From AV40 sp035568175 (GTDB taxonomy: Bacteria; Verrucomicrobiota; Verrucomicrobiia; Chthoniobacterales; UBA10450), in contig DATMON010000019.1 of assembly GCA_035568175.1 (NCBI GenBank), forward strand, positions 10,346 through 74,345: 64,000 nucleotides of DNA. Direction: 5' to 3'. The notes beneath the pieces were generated by a model. The model had not been told where the DNA came from, did not search any database, and saw only the letters and a program-made list of their open reading frames with translations. Position numbers and translations under genes: made by a program. Shown here piece after piece: positions 7,588 to 15,085 of this stretch (the first letter of the stretch is position 1; the number at the start of each line of letters is the position of its first letter).

Positions 7588-8595
7588 ATGAGCGAACCAG
7601 CGGCATCCACAGTTCCATCGACCCGGAGTCAGCGGGAAAAAACTGTGCCGGTGGTAACGGTGGAAAGCTTTTACGATTCGCATGCCGAAAAGCTGCAAAT
7701 GAAATTGGAAGGAGCGCGCGTCGGTTTTCACCGGAAAATCCGTGAGCCAACCATCAATCGACCAGGTCTGGCGCTCTCCGGCTTTTACACTTACTTCGCC
7801 GAGAAACGCGTCCAGGTCCTGGGCGCAGCCGAACATTCCTATTTGAAGAGCCTGCCGCAGAAAACGCGCGTGCAGCGGATTCGTGAGCTCTGCGAATGTA
7901 AAATTCCGTGTCTGGTGATGTCGCGCGGTTTTCATCTTGCGCCGGAAATGCTCGCGGTGACAGAAGCCGCCAAAGTCGCCGTCTTCCGCACGCCGATGAT
8001 CACGATGAAGTTCATCAACGCGGCGACGATCGCGCTGGAAGTGGATTTTTCGCCAACGGTGACGGAATTCGGCAGCATGGTCGATATTCTCGGCATCGGT
8101 GTTTTGATTCGCGGCGCGAGCGGCATTGGCAAAAGCGAAACCGCGCTCGGCTTGATCGAGCGCGGCTACAGTCTGGTCGCTGACGACGTTACGCGAATCA
8201 CGTCGCTCGAAGGGCGCGAACTGATGGCGACCGCGCCCGACCTCACCCGCAATCACATGGAAGTGCGCGGGATCGGCATCATCAACGTCGCTTCGATTTT
8301 TGGAATCGGCAGCATTCGGATCGAAAAGCGGCTTGATTTAGTCGTCACGCTTGAAGAATGGGAAAGCGTGCAGGACATCGAGCGCGTTGGGATTGAGCGC
8401 GAATCGTATGAAATTTTGGGGCTGCAAGTCCCGCACGTGACAATTCCGGTGCGTCCCGGCCGCGATATCGCGCGGTTGATCGAAGTTGCTGCGATGGACC
8501 AGAAGCTAAAAGGTCTCGGCCAAAACAGCGCCATCGATTTTAATGCCAAACTGCTCAATTTAATGGAGCCAAGATCGAAAAATGGGCCTGCTTAG
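7588..8595 (+). CDS. hprK: HPr kinase/phosphorylase
   Basis: HprK phosphorylates, and dephosphorylates, the regulatory serine of HPr in response to ATP, pyrophosphate and glycolytic intermediates. At 335 residues it has normal family length. It shows an N-terminal regulatory domain (with KIPCLVMSRG), the P-loop RGASGIGKSETALGLIERG at about residues 175-193, LVADDVTRI, and the family signature VRGIGIINVASIFG followed by IPVRPGRDIARLIEVAAM. It overlaps the HPr gene by 14 nt and EI follows, forming a compact regulatory PTS operon. No sugar-specific EII gene is nearby. It may start a little downstream of the ATG chosen here. Confidence 0.97.
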   Translation: MSEPAASTVPSTRSQREKTVPVVTVESFYDSHAEKLQMKLEGARVGFHRKIREPTINRPGLALSGFYTYFAEKRVQVLGAAEHSYLKSLPQKTRVQRIRELCECKIPCLVMSRGFHLAPEMLAVTEAAKVAVFRTPMITMKFINAATIALEVDFSPTVTEFGSMVDILGIGVLIRGASGIGKSETALGLIERGYSLVADDVTRITSLEGRELMATAPDLTRNHMEVRGIGIINVASIFGIGSIRIEKRLDLVVTLEEWESVQDIERVGIERESYEILGLQVPHVTIPVRPGRDIARLIEVAAMDQKLKGLGQNSAIDFNAKLLNLMEPRSKNGPA

Positions 8596-8893
8596 CCGCC
8601 GAGGGAGCACTGCCTCGCCGAGTCAAAAAATTGAGAAGGACGTGCCGGTCATAAACCGACTTGGTTTGCATGCCCGCCCCGCTGCGATGTTCGTTCGCAT
8701 TGCCGGCCGTTACCGGGCCGAAATTTGGGTGTCCAAAGAAGGCGAAGAAGTGAACGGCAAAAGCATCATGGGATTGATGATGCTTGCAGCCGGCGAGGGA
8801 TCGAAGCTTCACATCCGCTGCGAAGGACCAGACGCCGCCAAGGCGATGGCCGAATTGGAGGAATTAATCAATGCGCGCTTCCACGAAGATTGA
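8582..8893 (+). CDS. ptsH: Phosphocarrier protein HPr
   Basis: HPr relays phosphate from EI and is the target of HprK. The 103 residues include the phosphorylatable histidine in GLHARPA (His30 here) and the regulatory serine in NGKSIMGLMML (Ser61 here, equivalent to Ser46), so both control sites are kept. The N-terminus carries about 15 extra residues (MGLLSRRGSTASPSQ) that overlap the hprK end. The start may really be further in, at the GTG of VPVINRLG, although the overlapping ATG gives coupling. EI follows 23 nt downstream. Confidence 0.95.
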   Translation: MGLLSRRGSTASPSQKIEKDVPVINRLGLHARPAAMFVRIAGRYRAEIWVSKEGEEVNGKSIMGLMMLAAGEGSKLHIRCEGPDAAKAMAELEELINARFHED

Positions 8894-8916
8894 TTTCTCT
8901 TTAGAATCGCACGCGG

Positions 8917-10671
8917 ATGAGCGGGGATAACAAGGAAACTCGATTTCGCGGCGCAGGCGTTTCGCCCGGCCTCGCGCGCGGCGTCATTCACGTCGTTCGC
9001 GACGATCTCGACGACGTCTCCCGTTATCACATTGAACCGTCTCAGATCGGAAATGAGATCGCGCGCTTCGAGGCCGCGCTTGTGCAAACGCGTGTCCAGA
9101 TTCTCGAGATGCAGCAAAAAATCGCAGAAGCGATCGGGGCCAAAGACGCCGCCATTTTCGACGCCCATCTGCTGGTGGTCGAGGACCGCACTTTGATTGA
9201 CGAAGTTTTGAGGCGGCTCGAAGCGGAACGTTGCAACGTCGAATGGGCTTTTCAAGAGGTGGCGAGTAATTACGCCGAGACCTTGAGCAAAATTGACGAT
9301 CCCTATCTGCGCGAGCGCGCGGTCGACATGCAGGACGTGACGCGGCGCATTGTTCGAAATCTGCAGGGCAAGGGGCCGAAGCCGATGTTCTCCGCTGCTG
9401 AGCCGCACATTTTGGTCGCGCACAATCTAACGCCTTCCGATACGGCGACCATGAATCGAGAGCTCGTGCTCGGCATTGCAACAGATTTGGGCAGCCGCAC
9501 TTCGCACACGGCAATCATTGCCCGCTCGCTCAACATTCCCGCAGTTGTCGGGTTACACGACGCAACGGAAAAACTCGAGAGCGGTCAGGGCGTGTTGCTC
9601 GACGGTTACACCGGCGTGGTGATTGTCGATCCAACGCCGGAGACGCTTTCCTACTACGGCGAGGTCCAAATCAAAAAGGGTCAGGTCGCGAAAGAACTGC
9701 GACAACTGCGCGAGACCACATCGACCACGAGCGACGGACGCCACATTGTTCTTTCCGCCAACATCGAACTGCCAGGCGACGTCGAGGCCGTTGCCGAAAA
9801 CGGCGCCGAAGGCATCGGTCTTTATCGCACCGAGTTTCTTTTCGTGAATCGCGACACGCTCCCGAGCGAAGAGGAGCAATACGAGACCTATCGAAAAGTG
9901 GCCGAGCAGGTGAAGCCGAACCCGCTCATCATTCGCACGTTCGATCTCGGCGGCGATAAACTTGCCGCGGGCGTAGTCGATGTCGGCGATGAATTGAATC
10001 CGTTCCTCGGTTGGCGCGCCATTCGTTTTTGTCTCGAGAACATCGACATCTTTAAAACTCAATTACGCGCAATCTTGCGCGCGAGCGCGGTCGGGAACGT
10101 GAAGATCATGTTCCCAATGATTTCCGGTCTCGAAGAATTGCGCCACGCCAAAGCGGTCCTGGACGAATGCAGGGACGAAATTGGCGACATGGAAGCCGGC
10201 AAGATGGAGGTCGGGGCGATGATCGAGATTCCGAGCGCGGCGATTTCCGCCGATGCGCTCGCGCGTGAAGTGGATTTCTTTAGCATCGGGACGAACGATT
10301 TGATCCAGTACACCATTGCGGTCGATCGCGTGAACGAACGCATTGCGCATCTTTACGAGCCGACGCATCCGGCGGTTCTGCGTTTATTGAAAATGATCGC
10401 CGACGCCGCGCACGCGAATGATATTTGGGTCGGAGTTTGTGGCGAGATGGCGCGCGATGTTGCGACGATTCCGATTTTGATCGGCCTTGGGATGGACGAA
10501 TTGAGCGTCGGCGCGACCTCCGTGCCGCGAGTGAAAATGGCTGTGCGAAGTTTAGCCGTTCCGGAGTGTCAACAGTTGGTCGATGAAGTGCTGCAACTGC
10601 AAACTTCTTCCGAAATTCTGGGACGCTGCTTGGAACTGGCCACGTTGCGTTACGGGGATCTGCTCGGGTAG
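8917..10671 (+). CDS. ptsI: Phosphoenolpyruvate-protein phosphotransferase (PTS enzyme I)
   Basis: EI takes phosphate from PEP and passes it to HPr. The 584 residues show the N-terminal HPr-binding helical domain, the active histidine in GSRTSHTAIIARS (about residue 197), and the PEP-binding barrel. Barrel signatures are GIGLYRTEFLF, RTFDLGGDK, FLGWRAIRFCL, MFPMI, SIGTNDLIQYT and the catalytic cysteine in GVCGEMA (about residue 508). It is the third gene of the hprK-ptsH-ptsI cluster. The stop codon TAG belongs to the left end of a dispersed repeat, so the repeat abuts or has replaced the original 3' end. Confidence 0.97.
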   Translation: MSGDNKETRFRGAGVSPGLARGVIHVVRDDLDDVSRYHIEPSQIGNEIARFEAALVQTRVQILEMQQKIAEAIGAKDAAIFDAHLLVVEDRTLIDEVLRRLEAERCNVEWAFQEVASNYAETLSKIDDPYLRERAVDMQDVTRRIVRNLQGKGPKPMFSAAEPHILVAHNLTPSDTATMNRELVLGIATDLGSRTSHTAIIARSLNIPAVVGLHDATEKLESGQGVLLDGYTGVVIVDPTPETLSYYGEVQIKKGQVAKELRQLRETTSTTSDGRHIVLSANIELPGDVEAVAENGAEGIGLYRTEFLFVNRDTLPSEEEQYETYRKVAEQVKPNPLIIRTFDLGGDKLAAGVVDVGDELNPFLGWRAIRFCLENIDIFKTQLRAILRASAVGNVKIMFPMISGLEELRHAKAVLDECRDEIGDMEAGKMEVGAMIEIPSAAISADALAREVDFFSIGTNDLIQYTIAVDRVNERIAHLYEPTHPAVLRLLKMIADAAHANDIWVGVCGEMARDVATIPILIGLGMDELSVGATSVPRVKMAVRSLAVPECQQLVDEVLQLQTSSEILGRCLELATLRYGDLLG

Positions 10672-10720
10672 GGGCGATTGACCTCAATCGCCCGCGGGCG
10701 GTTCGGTGAACCGCCCCTAC
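10667..10720. repeat. Dispersed palindromic repeat, family B, after ptsI
   Basis: This is a compact copy: GGTAGGGGCGATTGACC, CTCAATCGCCCGCGGGCG, GTTCGGTGAACCGCCCCTACC. GGTAGGGGCG at the left pairs with CGCCCCTACC at the right, and internal arms GCGATTGA/TCAATCGC and GGCGGTTC/GAACCGCC form two nested stem-loops. The family matches the split copy at 2308-2391. It could also act as a 3'-end hairpin for the ptsI message. Confidence 0.85.
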
Positions 10721-10799
10721 CGAACCTCGTTCGAATCACAGGTTGAACGCGCCGCTTTGGCAGATGTCGATCTTTGATTAAGTTTGCTCTCCTGCTTCC

Positions 10800-12965
10800 A
10801 TGAAATTTTTGGCCCGGTTACGCTCGCGCGGGAAAAAGCGCAGTAAACTTTTTCGTTACGGTTGGAAGATCACGTTGTTCGTGTTGATCGCCGGGGCGGG
10901 TCTGGCGCTGCTCCTTTTTTATGGCGCGTGGGCGGCCAGTTTCGACATGAAGAAGGTCGGCGCCATGCCGGAGCGCAACACTGTCTTCGATGTCGATGGC
11001 AAAATTTACAGCCGTCTGGCCGGCGCCAACCGGTTGCGCGTTTCGCTCGATGAAGTCTCGCCGCAGTTCATAGACGCCCTGCTGGCGCGGGAAGACACGC
11101 GGTTCTATCAACATCCCGGAGTCGATTGGCACGGTATTTTTCGTGCGCTCGCGCGCGACATCTTGAGCGGCTCGGCCAAGGAAGGCGCGAGCAGCATAAC
11201 TCAACAGCTCGCGCGCAACAGTCTACCCCTCGGTGGCCGCAACATCAGCCGCAAGCTGCTCGAAGCGATGGTCGCGTTTCGGATCGAGCACGAATTCACG
11301 AAAAAGCAGATTCTCGAACTGTACGTGAACCGGATTTATTTTGGCGCCGGCTGCTACGGTGTTGAAACAGCATCGCAAGCGTACTTTGGCAAGAACGCTT
11401 CAAAACTGAATCTTCCGGAAGCTGCGCTTCTTGCGGGGCTGATCCGTAGTCCGAACCGTTTTTCGCCGCTGAAAAATCCTGAAGGCGCCGCGATTGAGCG
11501 GAACGCGGTGTTGGATCGAATGGTCGAAGTGAAAAAAATTCCCGCGGCAGAAGCGGCCCAGGCCAAGCTCGCCAAAGTCAACGCGCATCCCCGGCGCTTG
11601 CTCCAGATCCAGGAAAATTACGCCATGGACGCGGTCCAGCGCGATTTGAACCTGATCCTGACCCAGGACCAGATCGACAACGGCGGCCTGTTTATTTACA
11701 CGACGCTCGACCCGAACGTACAGAACACGGCGCAACAGGCGCTCGAAACCCAGCTCACGAAGATCGAGCATCAGGGAAATTTTAATCATCCGCTCAAGGC
11801 AAACTATCATCCGCCAGAAAACGGCGAGGATTCCTCGATGCCCTATCTGGAAGGCGCGGTGGTTGCGATCGATAACAATAGCGGCGGAATTCGCGGGCTG
11901 GTCGGTGGCCGCGATTATTCACAGAGCAAATTCAATCGCGCGCTGCCGCCGGCGAATCGGCAGGTTGGTTCCGCGTTCAAACCGTTTGTTTACACGGTTG
12001 CGTTTTCGGAGGGATTGCTTCCGGGCGCATCGATCAGCGACAGCCAGATTCAACCTGGTGAAATCGACGGGGCCGGAACATGGTCGCCCGCAAATTCGGA
12101 TGGCACCTACGGCGGTATTCAACCTTGCTCCTACGGTCTGATTCACTCGCGCAACACCATGAGCGTGCGAGTTGGCCAGTTCGCCGGACTCGATGCCGTC
12201 CAAAAAATTGCGACCACACTAAATCTCAGCGACAACGTTCCGCGTGGTCCGGCGATTTACATAGGTTCGTTCGAAACCAACCTCAAAGATCTGACCGCCG
12301 CCTACACGGTTTTTCCAAACGCCGGTGTCCGCAAGCAAGCTTACATCATCGAGCGGATCGACGATGCCGAGCATCAGCCGATTTATCGCGCATCGCACAT
12401 TGCCGCACCTGCACTCGATCCGAGCGCCGCGTGGATGACTTCGCAATTGATGGAAGAAGTGCTCACGCGCGGAACGGCCGCGGCGGCTCGTTCGCTCGGC
12501 TTCAAATTGCCAGCCGCCGGAAAAACCGGGACCACCAACGATTATAAAGATGCGTGGTTTGTCGGTTACACTTCGACGTTGACCTGCGGAGTTTGGGTCG
12601 GATTCGATCAACCGGTCACAATTATTCCGCATGGCTACGGCGCCGCGCTGGCGTTGCCGGTCTGGGTACAAGTGATGAACAAATCCGCATCAATTTATCC
12701 GCCGCAGGATCTGCAACCGACCATGCCGATGCAGCACGCGTTGGTCTGTTCGCTTTCAAATCATCTCGCCACCACCGGTTGCGAAGCGGCCGGCACCGCC
12801 TACGAACTCGATCTTCCGGCAGATAAAGTCCCTTCGGCCGGTTGCGAAATCCACGGTGGCGAACAAATGCAGTTCGCCCAGAAACTAAACGATTTTGGGA
12901 AAAAAGCCGCCGACGTGCCGAACAAGCTCTTCCAATCCTTCAAGAAATTCTTCGGCGGCAAATAG
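10800..12965 (+). CDS. Class A penicillin-binding protein (bifunctional transglycosylase/transpeptidase, PBP1A-like)
   Basis: It polymerises lipid II and cross-links peptidoglycan at the periplasmic face of the inner membrane. The 721 residues show a short basic cytoplasmic tail, one membrane helix (about 24-46), a GT51 domain with the catalytic glutamate in AREDTRFYQHPGVDW and the GASSITQQLARN motif, then a transpeptidase domain with SxxK in GSAFKPF (serine about 390), SxN in SRNTMS, and KTG in GKTGTTNDY (about 574). A Lys/Phe-rich C-terminal tail follows. All catalytic residues are present. It is monocistronic as far as can be seen. Confidence 0.96.
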   Translation: MKFLARLRSRGKKRSKLFRYGWKITLFVLIAGAGLALLLFYGAWAASFDMKKVGAMPERNTVFDVDGKIYSRLAGANRLRVSLDEVSPQFIDALLAREDTRFYQHPGVDWHGIFRALARDILSGSAKEGASSITQQLARNSLPLGGRNISRKLLEAMVAFRIEHEFTKKQILELYVNRIYFGAGCYGVETASQAYFGKNASKLNLPEAALLAGLIRSPNRFSPLKNPEGAAIERNAVLDRMVEVKKIPAAEAAQAKLAKVNAHPRRLLQIQENYAMDAVQRDLNLILTQDQIDNGGLFIYTTLDPNVQNTAQQALETQLTKIEHQGNFNHPLKANYHPPENGEDSSMPYLEGAVVAIDNNSGGIRGLVGGRDYSQSKFNRALPPANRQVGSAFKPFVYTVAFSEGLLPGASISDSQIQPGEIDGAGTWSPANSDGTYGGIQPCSYGLIHSRNTMSVRVGQFAGLDAVQKIATTLNLSDNVPRGPAIYIGSFETNLKDLTAAYTVFPNAGVRKQAYIIERIDDAEHQPIYRASHIAAPALDPSAAWMTSQLMEEVLTRGTAAAARSLGFKLPAAGKTGTTNDYKDAWFVGYTSTLTCGVWVGFDQPVTIIPHGYGAALALPVWVQVMNKSASIYPPQDLQPTMPMQHALVCSLSNHLATTGCEAAGTAYELDLPADKVPSAGCEIHGGEQMQFAQKLNDFGKKAADVPNKLFQSFKKFFGGK

Positions 12966-12996
12966 TGATTTTAGCGACGCGCAAGCGTCTGAATTC

Positions 12997-13085
12997 GAAA
13001 TTGGGCGTTGGATGTTCAGCGTTCGGCGTTTTCTAGCGCAGTCGAGGAGCAAACGTCGAACGCCGAACACCCAATCTCGAACGCG
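12997..13085. repeat. Inverted-repeat element, family G (GTTCGGCGTT type)
   Basis: Two arms face each other: GAAATTGGGCGTTGG, GTTCAGCGTTCGGCGTT, then a 22-nt spacer, then CGTCGAACGCCGAACACCC and AATCTCGAACGCG. The GACGTT/GTTCGGCGTT words recur at 15029-15077, where they encode the leader of a pseudopilin. No gene is supported between 12966 and 13173. Confidence 0.7.
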
Positions 13086-13173
13086 AGTCAACGTGTAATT
13101 TGGTAAACGACTCCAGACGCACCTGACTTACACTTGCCTGCGTGGAGTAAAGCGAACTTGGGGGAACATTGCG

Positions 13174-14046
13174 TTACGGACCGCAGTCTCCATCTTCTTT
13201 TCTCGACTGAAAGTATTCGCGCACTTCGCGTCGAAGTTCAGGCGCTGCCTCCATTGTCCACTGCAGTAGGCCATCTGTCCGCTTCCTTAGGTCCCGGTGA
13301 ATGTCCAAAAGGCTCTGCAGGACGATACGCTCGCCGTATTGACGATGTTCGTCGGCGCCATGCCACTCATGCCAAATCCTCCCGCTAACGCAGCCACATT
13401 GTCCTCGCCGCTCTTTCCAGTCACGAAGTCGCTTCACACCGTCCGGTAAATCTCGATAACGCAGCCATTTAAAATCATCGGCCCTTGGAAACCACGCACC
13501 AGCAACCGCCGCATCGCCTCCTCCAATGATTGCATGCTCGTAGAGCCCCCCACCGCGTGTCCACAGCGACCGCCGAGCAGCCCACGCCATCCCAGGATGG
13601 TGTTCACCTTGCCCCAATCCGCCAACCACGGCAGCGGTTTGTTGTATTGTGCCATTGGTTCCATCGAAGCAGGTTCTTACTATCGAGTCACCCATTTGAA
13701 CCACCGGATACTGCTCAAGCGCTGTTTCTGTCGCCTCGAACCAGTCTGGTCGTTCGAACCACACGTCGGCATCTATCCAAGCCATCGCATCGAAAATCGA
13801 TGGAACTATTTGCTCGACGAGATTCAAAAGGTTTTCCTTATACCAAAGCACTTGATCGCTGTCGGTCCGGACCTGCAGTACGTCGGGAGCAAAGTTGGTT
13901 ACAAAGTTCGCCTCTCCAAACGCCAGTTCAGCTACAAACAGTGGAACGCCCCGTGAACGCATCTGTCGCAGGAATCGCAAAAAATTGCGGCGACTTTGGC
14001 CATACCCTTGCGGATTGAAATGGCAAGTAATTACGGCTAACCGCAT
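13174..14046 (-). CDS. Glycosyltransferase-like protein (GT-A fold suspected), function unknown
   Basis: The product has 290 residues from the ATG at 14046, chosen because MRLAVITCHFNP is a typical nucleotide-sugar-transferase first strand. The longer ORF adds 19 unlikely residues. AWIDADVWF (about residues 91-99) has the Asp-x-Asp of metal-dependent GT-A enzymes, and GGGDAAVAGAWF with later HEWHG could be acceptor/catalytic segments. There is no signal peptide. It lies alone beside a tRNA-Gly gene in a stretch with lower-GC flanks, so horizontal acquisition is possible. Donor and acceptor are unknown, and I did not place it in a CAZy family. Confidence 0.7.
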   Translation of the reverse strand: MRLAVITCHFNPQGYGQSRRNFLRFLRQMRSRGVPLFVAELAFGEANFVTNFAPDVLQVRTDSDQVLWYKENLLNLVEQIVPSIFDAMAWIDADVWFERPDWFEATETALEQYPVVQMGDSIVRTCFDGTNGTIQQTAAVVGGLGQGEHHPGMAWAARRSLWTRGGGLYEHAIIGGGDAAVAGAWFPRADDFKWLRYRDLPDGVKRLRDWKERRGQCGCVSGRIWHEWHGADEHRQYGERIVLQSLLDIHRDLRKRTDGLLQWTMEAAPELRREVREYFQSRKEDGDCGP

Positions 14047-14331
14047 AAATGCCGACCTTAAATGAGAAGCCGATCGGAAAGTAGATCCCTGACGAAAGAC
14101 CAAAAAGGCTTTAAGAGCGCAGCTCCAACATTAACAATAACCAGCGCTCGAAGTGCATTCTGCGTAAAAATAGTGAACGAGAAAATGGTCATTTGTTAGC
14201 TGAGTAAAAACGATCGTTACCTTCTAACCAAAGATGTTTTCCATCGCTACACGGATCTTGTCTCGGGTTCGCTCAGAATCGAGACAGGCCCAATAATTGC
14301 GCCTTTATACCACTCTCGATTTGCCTGGGAG

Positions 14332-14402
14332 AGCGGGTGAAGGGAATCGAACCCTCGTGTGCAGCTTGGGAAGCTGCCATTCTACCATTGAATTACACCC
14401 GC
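14332..14402 (-). tRNA. tRNA-Gly (anticodon CCC)
   Basis: Read on the reverse strand, the acceptor stem GCGGGTG pairs with CACCCGC, the D-arm contains AATGGTAGAAT, the anticodon stem GCAGC/GCTGC encloses loop TTCCCAA (anticodon CCC), and the T-arm has GGTTCGATTCC. The discriminator base is T and the 3' CCA is not encoded. The 71-nt size is normal for tRNA-Gly. Confidence 0.96.
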
Positions 14403-14455
14403 GGTTGAAGAAGCGAACAGTGACGAGTGATCAGTGAAAAGTCAAAGCCAAGGGC

Positions 14456-15085
14456 TCACTGCCACGAAATCACGTCGTCCGAGCTGGTATATTTTCCGTC
14501 GCCGTTGTTACCGAGCTTCTTGTCTTTACCAACCGACCAAGCAATGACTCCTTGCCGAACTGGACTGGCTCCAGCGCCATTGTTAGCGCCGTAGGGATTG
14601 GGCGTGATTTGATTATCGTAGTCGGCATCAATTCCAATCGCGTAAGCTGATCCCCACGGATCGTGAAATTGTCCGTCACTGCCGATTTTCCCTTTCGGAC
14701 TGGTTTGAGTGCCGTCTTCGGCCGGCGAAATGAAAACGATCTGACGGGTATTTATGGTTACTGATCCGGTATTGCGCAGTTCATCAAAGACGGCCTTGCT
14801 GGAGGAAGACCCGGCGCCATAGGTTGCCGTCGCATCAGTGGTCGCAGAAGTAGGATATCTGCCGTATTCGGTGTAAAACGCATTCACTGCGGTCACAATT
14901 TGGGTGAGATCATTTTTCGCCTGCACTTTTTTGGCGCGTTCTTGGACTCCCTGAAATACCGGGAAGACGAGCCCGAGCAGAATCGCAATGATCGCGATGA
15001 CGACGAGCAACTCGAGCAACGTGAATGCTCTTCTGCATTCGACGTTGGACGTTCGGCGTTGGGCGTTCGGTGTTCTCCTTATCAT
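14456..15085 (-). CDS. Type II secretion/type IV pilus-like pseudopilin with repeat-derived leader
   Basis: The 209-residue product has a prepilin signature: a basic leader (MIRRTPNAQRRTSNVECRRA), then FTLLELLVVIAIIAILLGLV with Glu at +5, then a soluble domain (AKNDLTQIVTAVNAFYTEYGRYP, GSDGQFHDPWGSAYAIGID) of GspG/major pseudopilin type. Cleavage would be Ala-Phe instead of the usual Gly-Phe. ATG 15085 overlaps the DUF2851 stop (ATGA); ATG 15091 is an alternative. The leader codons coincide with a dispersed repeat. Verrucomicrobial genomes carry many such stand-alone prepilin-like proteins, and no secretion apparatus is nearby. Secretion function is therefore not established. Confidence 0.85.
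   Translation of the reverse strand: MIRRTPNAQRRTSNVECRRAFTLLELLVVIAIIAILLGLVFPVFQGVQERAKKVQAKNDLTQIVTAVNAFYTEYGRYPTSATTDATATYGAGSSSSKAVFDELRNTGSVTINTRQIVFISPAEDGTQTSPKGKIGSDGQFHDPWGSAYAIGIDADYDNQITPNPYGANNGAGASPVRQGVIAWSVGKDKKLGNNGDGKYTSSDDVISWQ
15029..15077. repeat. Family G repeat inside the pseudopilin leader
   Basis: TTCGACGTTGGACGTT and CGGCGTTGGGCGTTCGGTG match words of the inverted element at 12997-13085. Translated on the reverse strand the element gives TPNAQRRTSNVE, i.e. most of the prepilin leader peptide. Confidence 0.7.
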
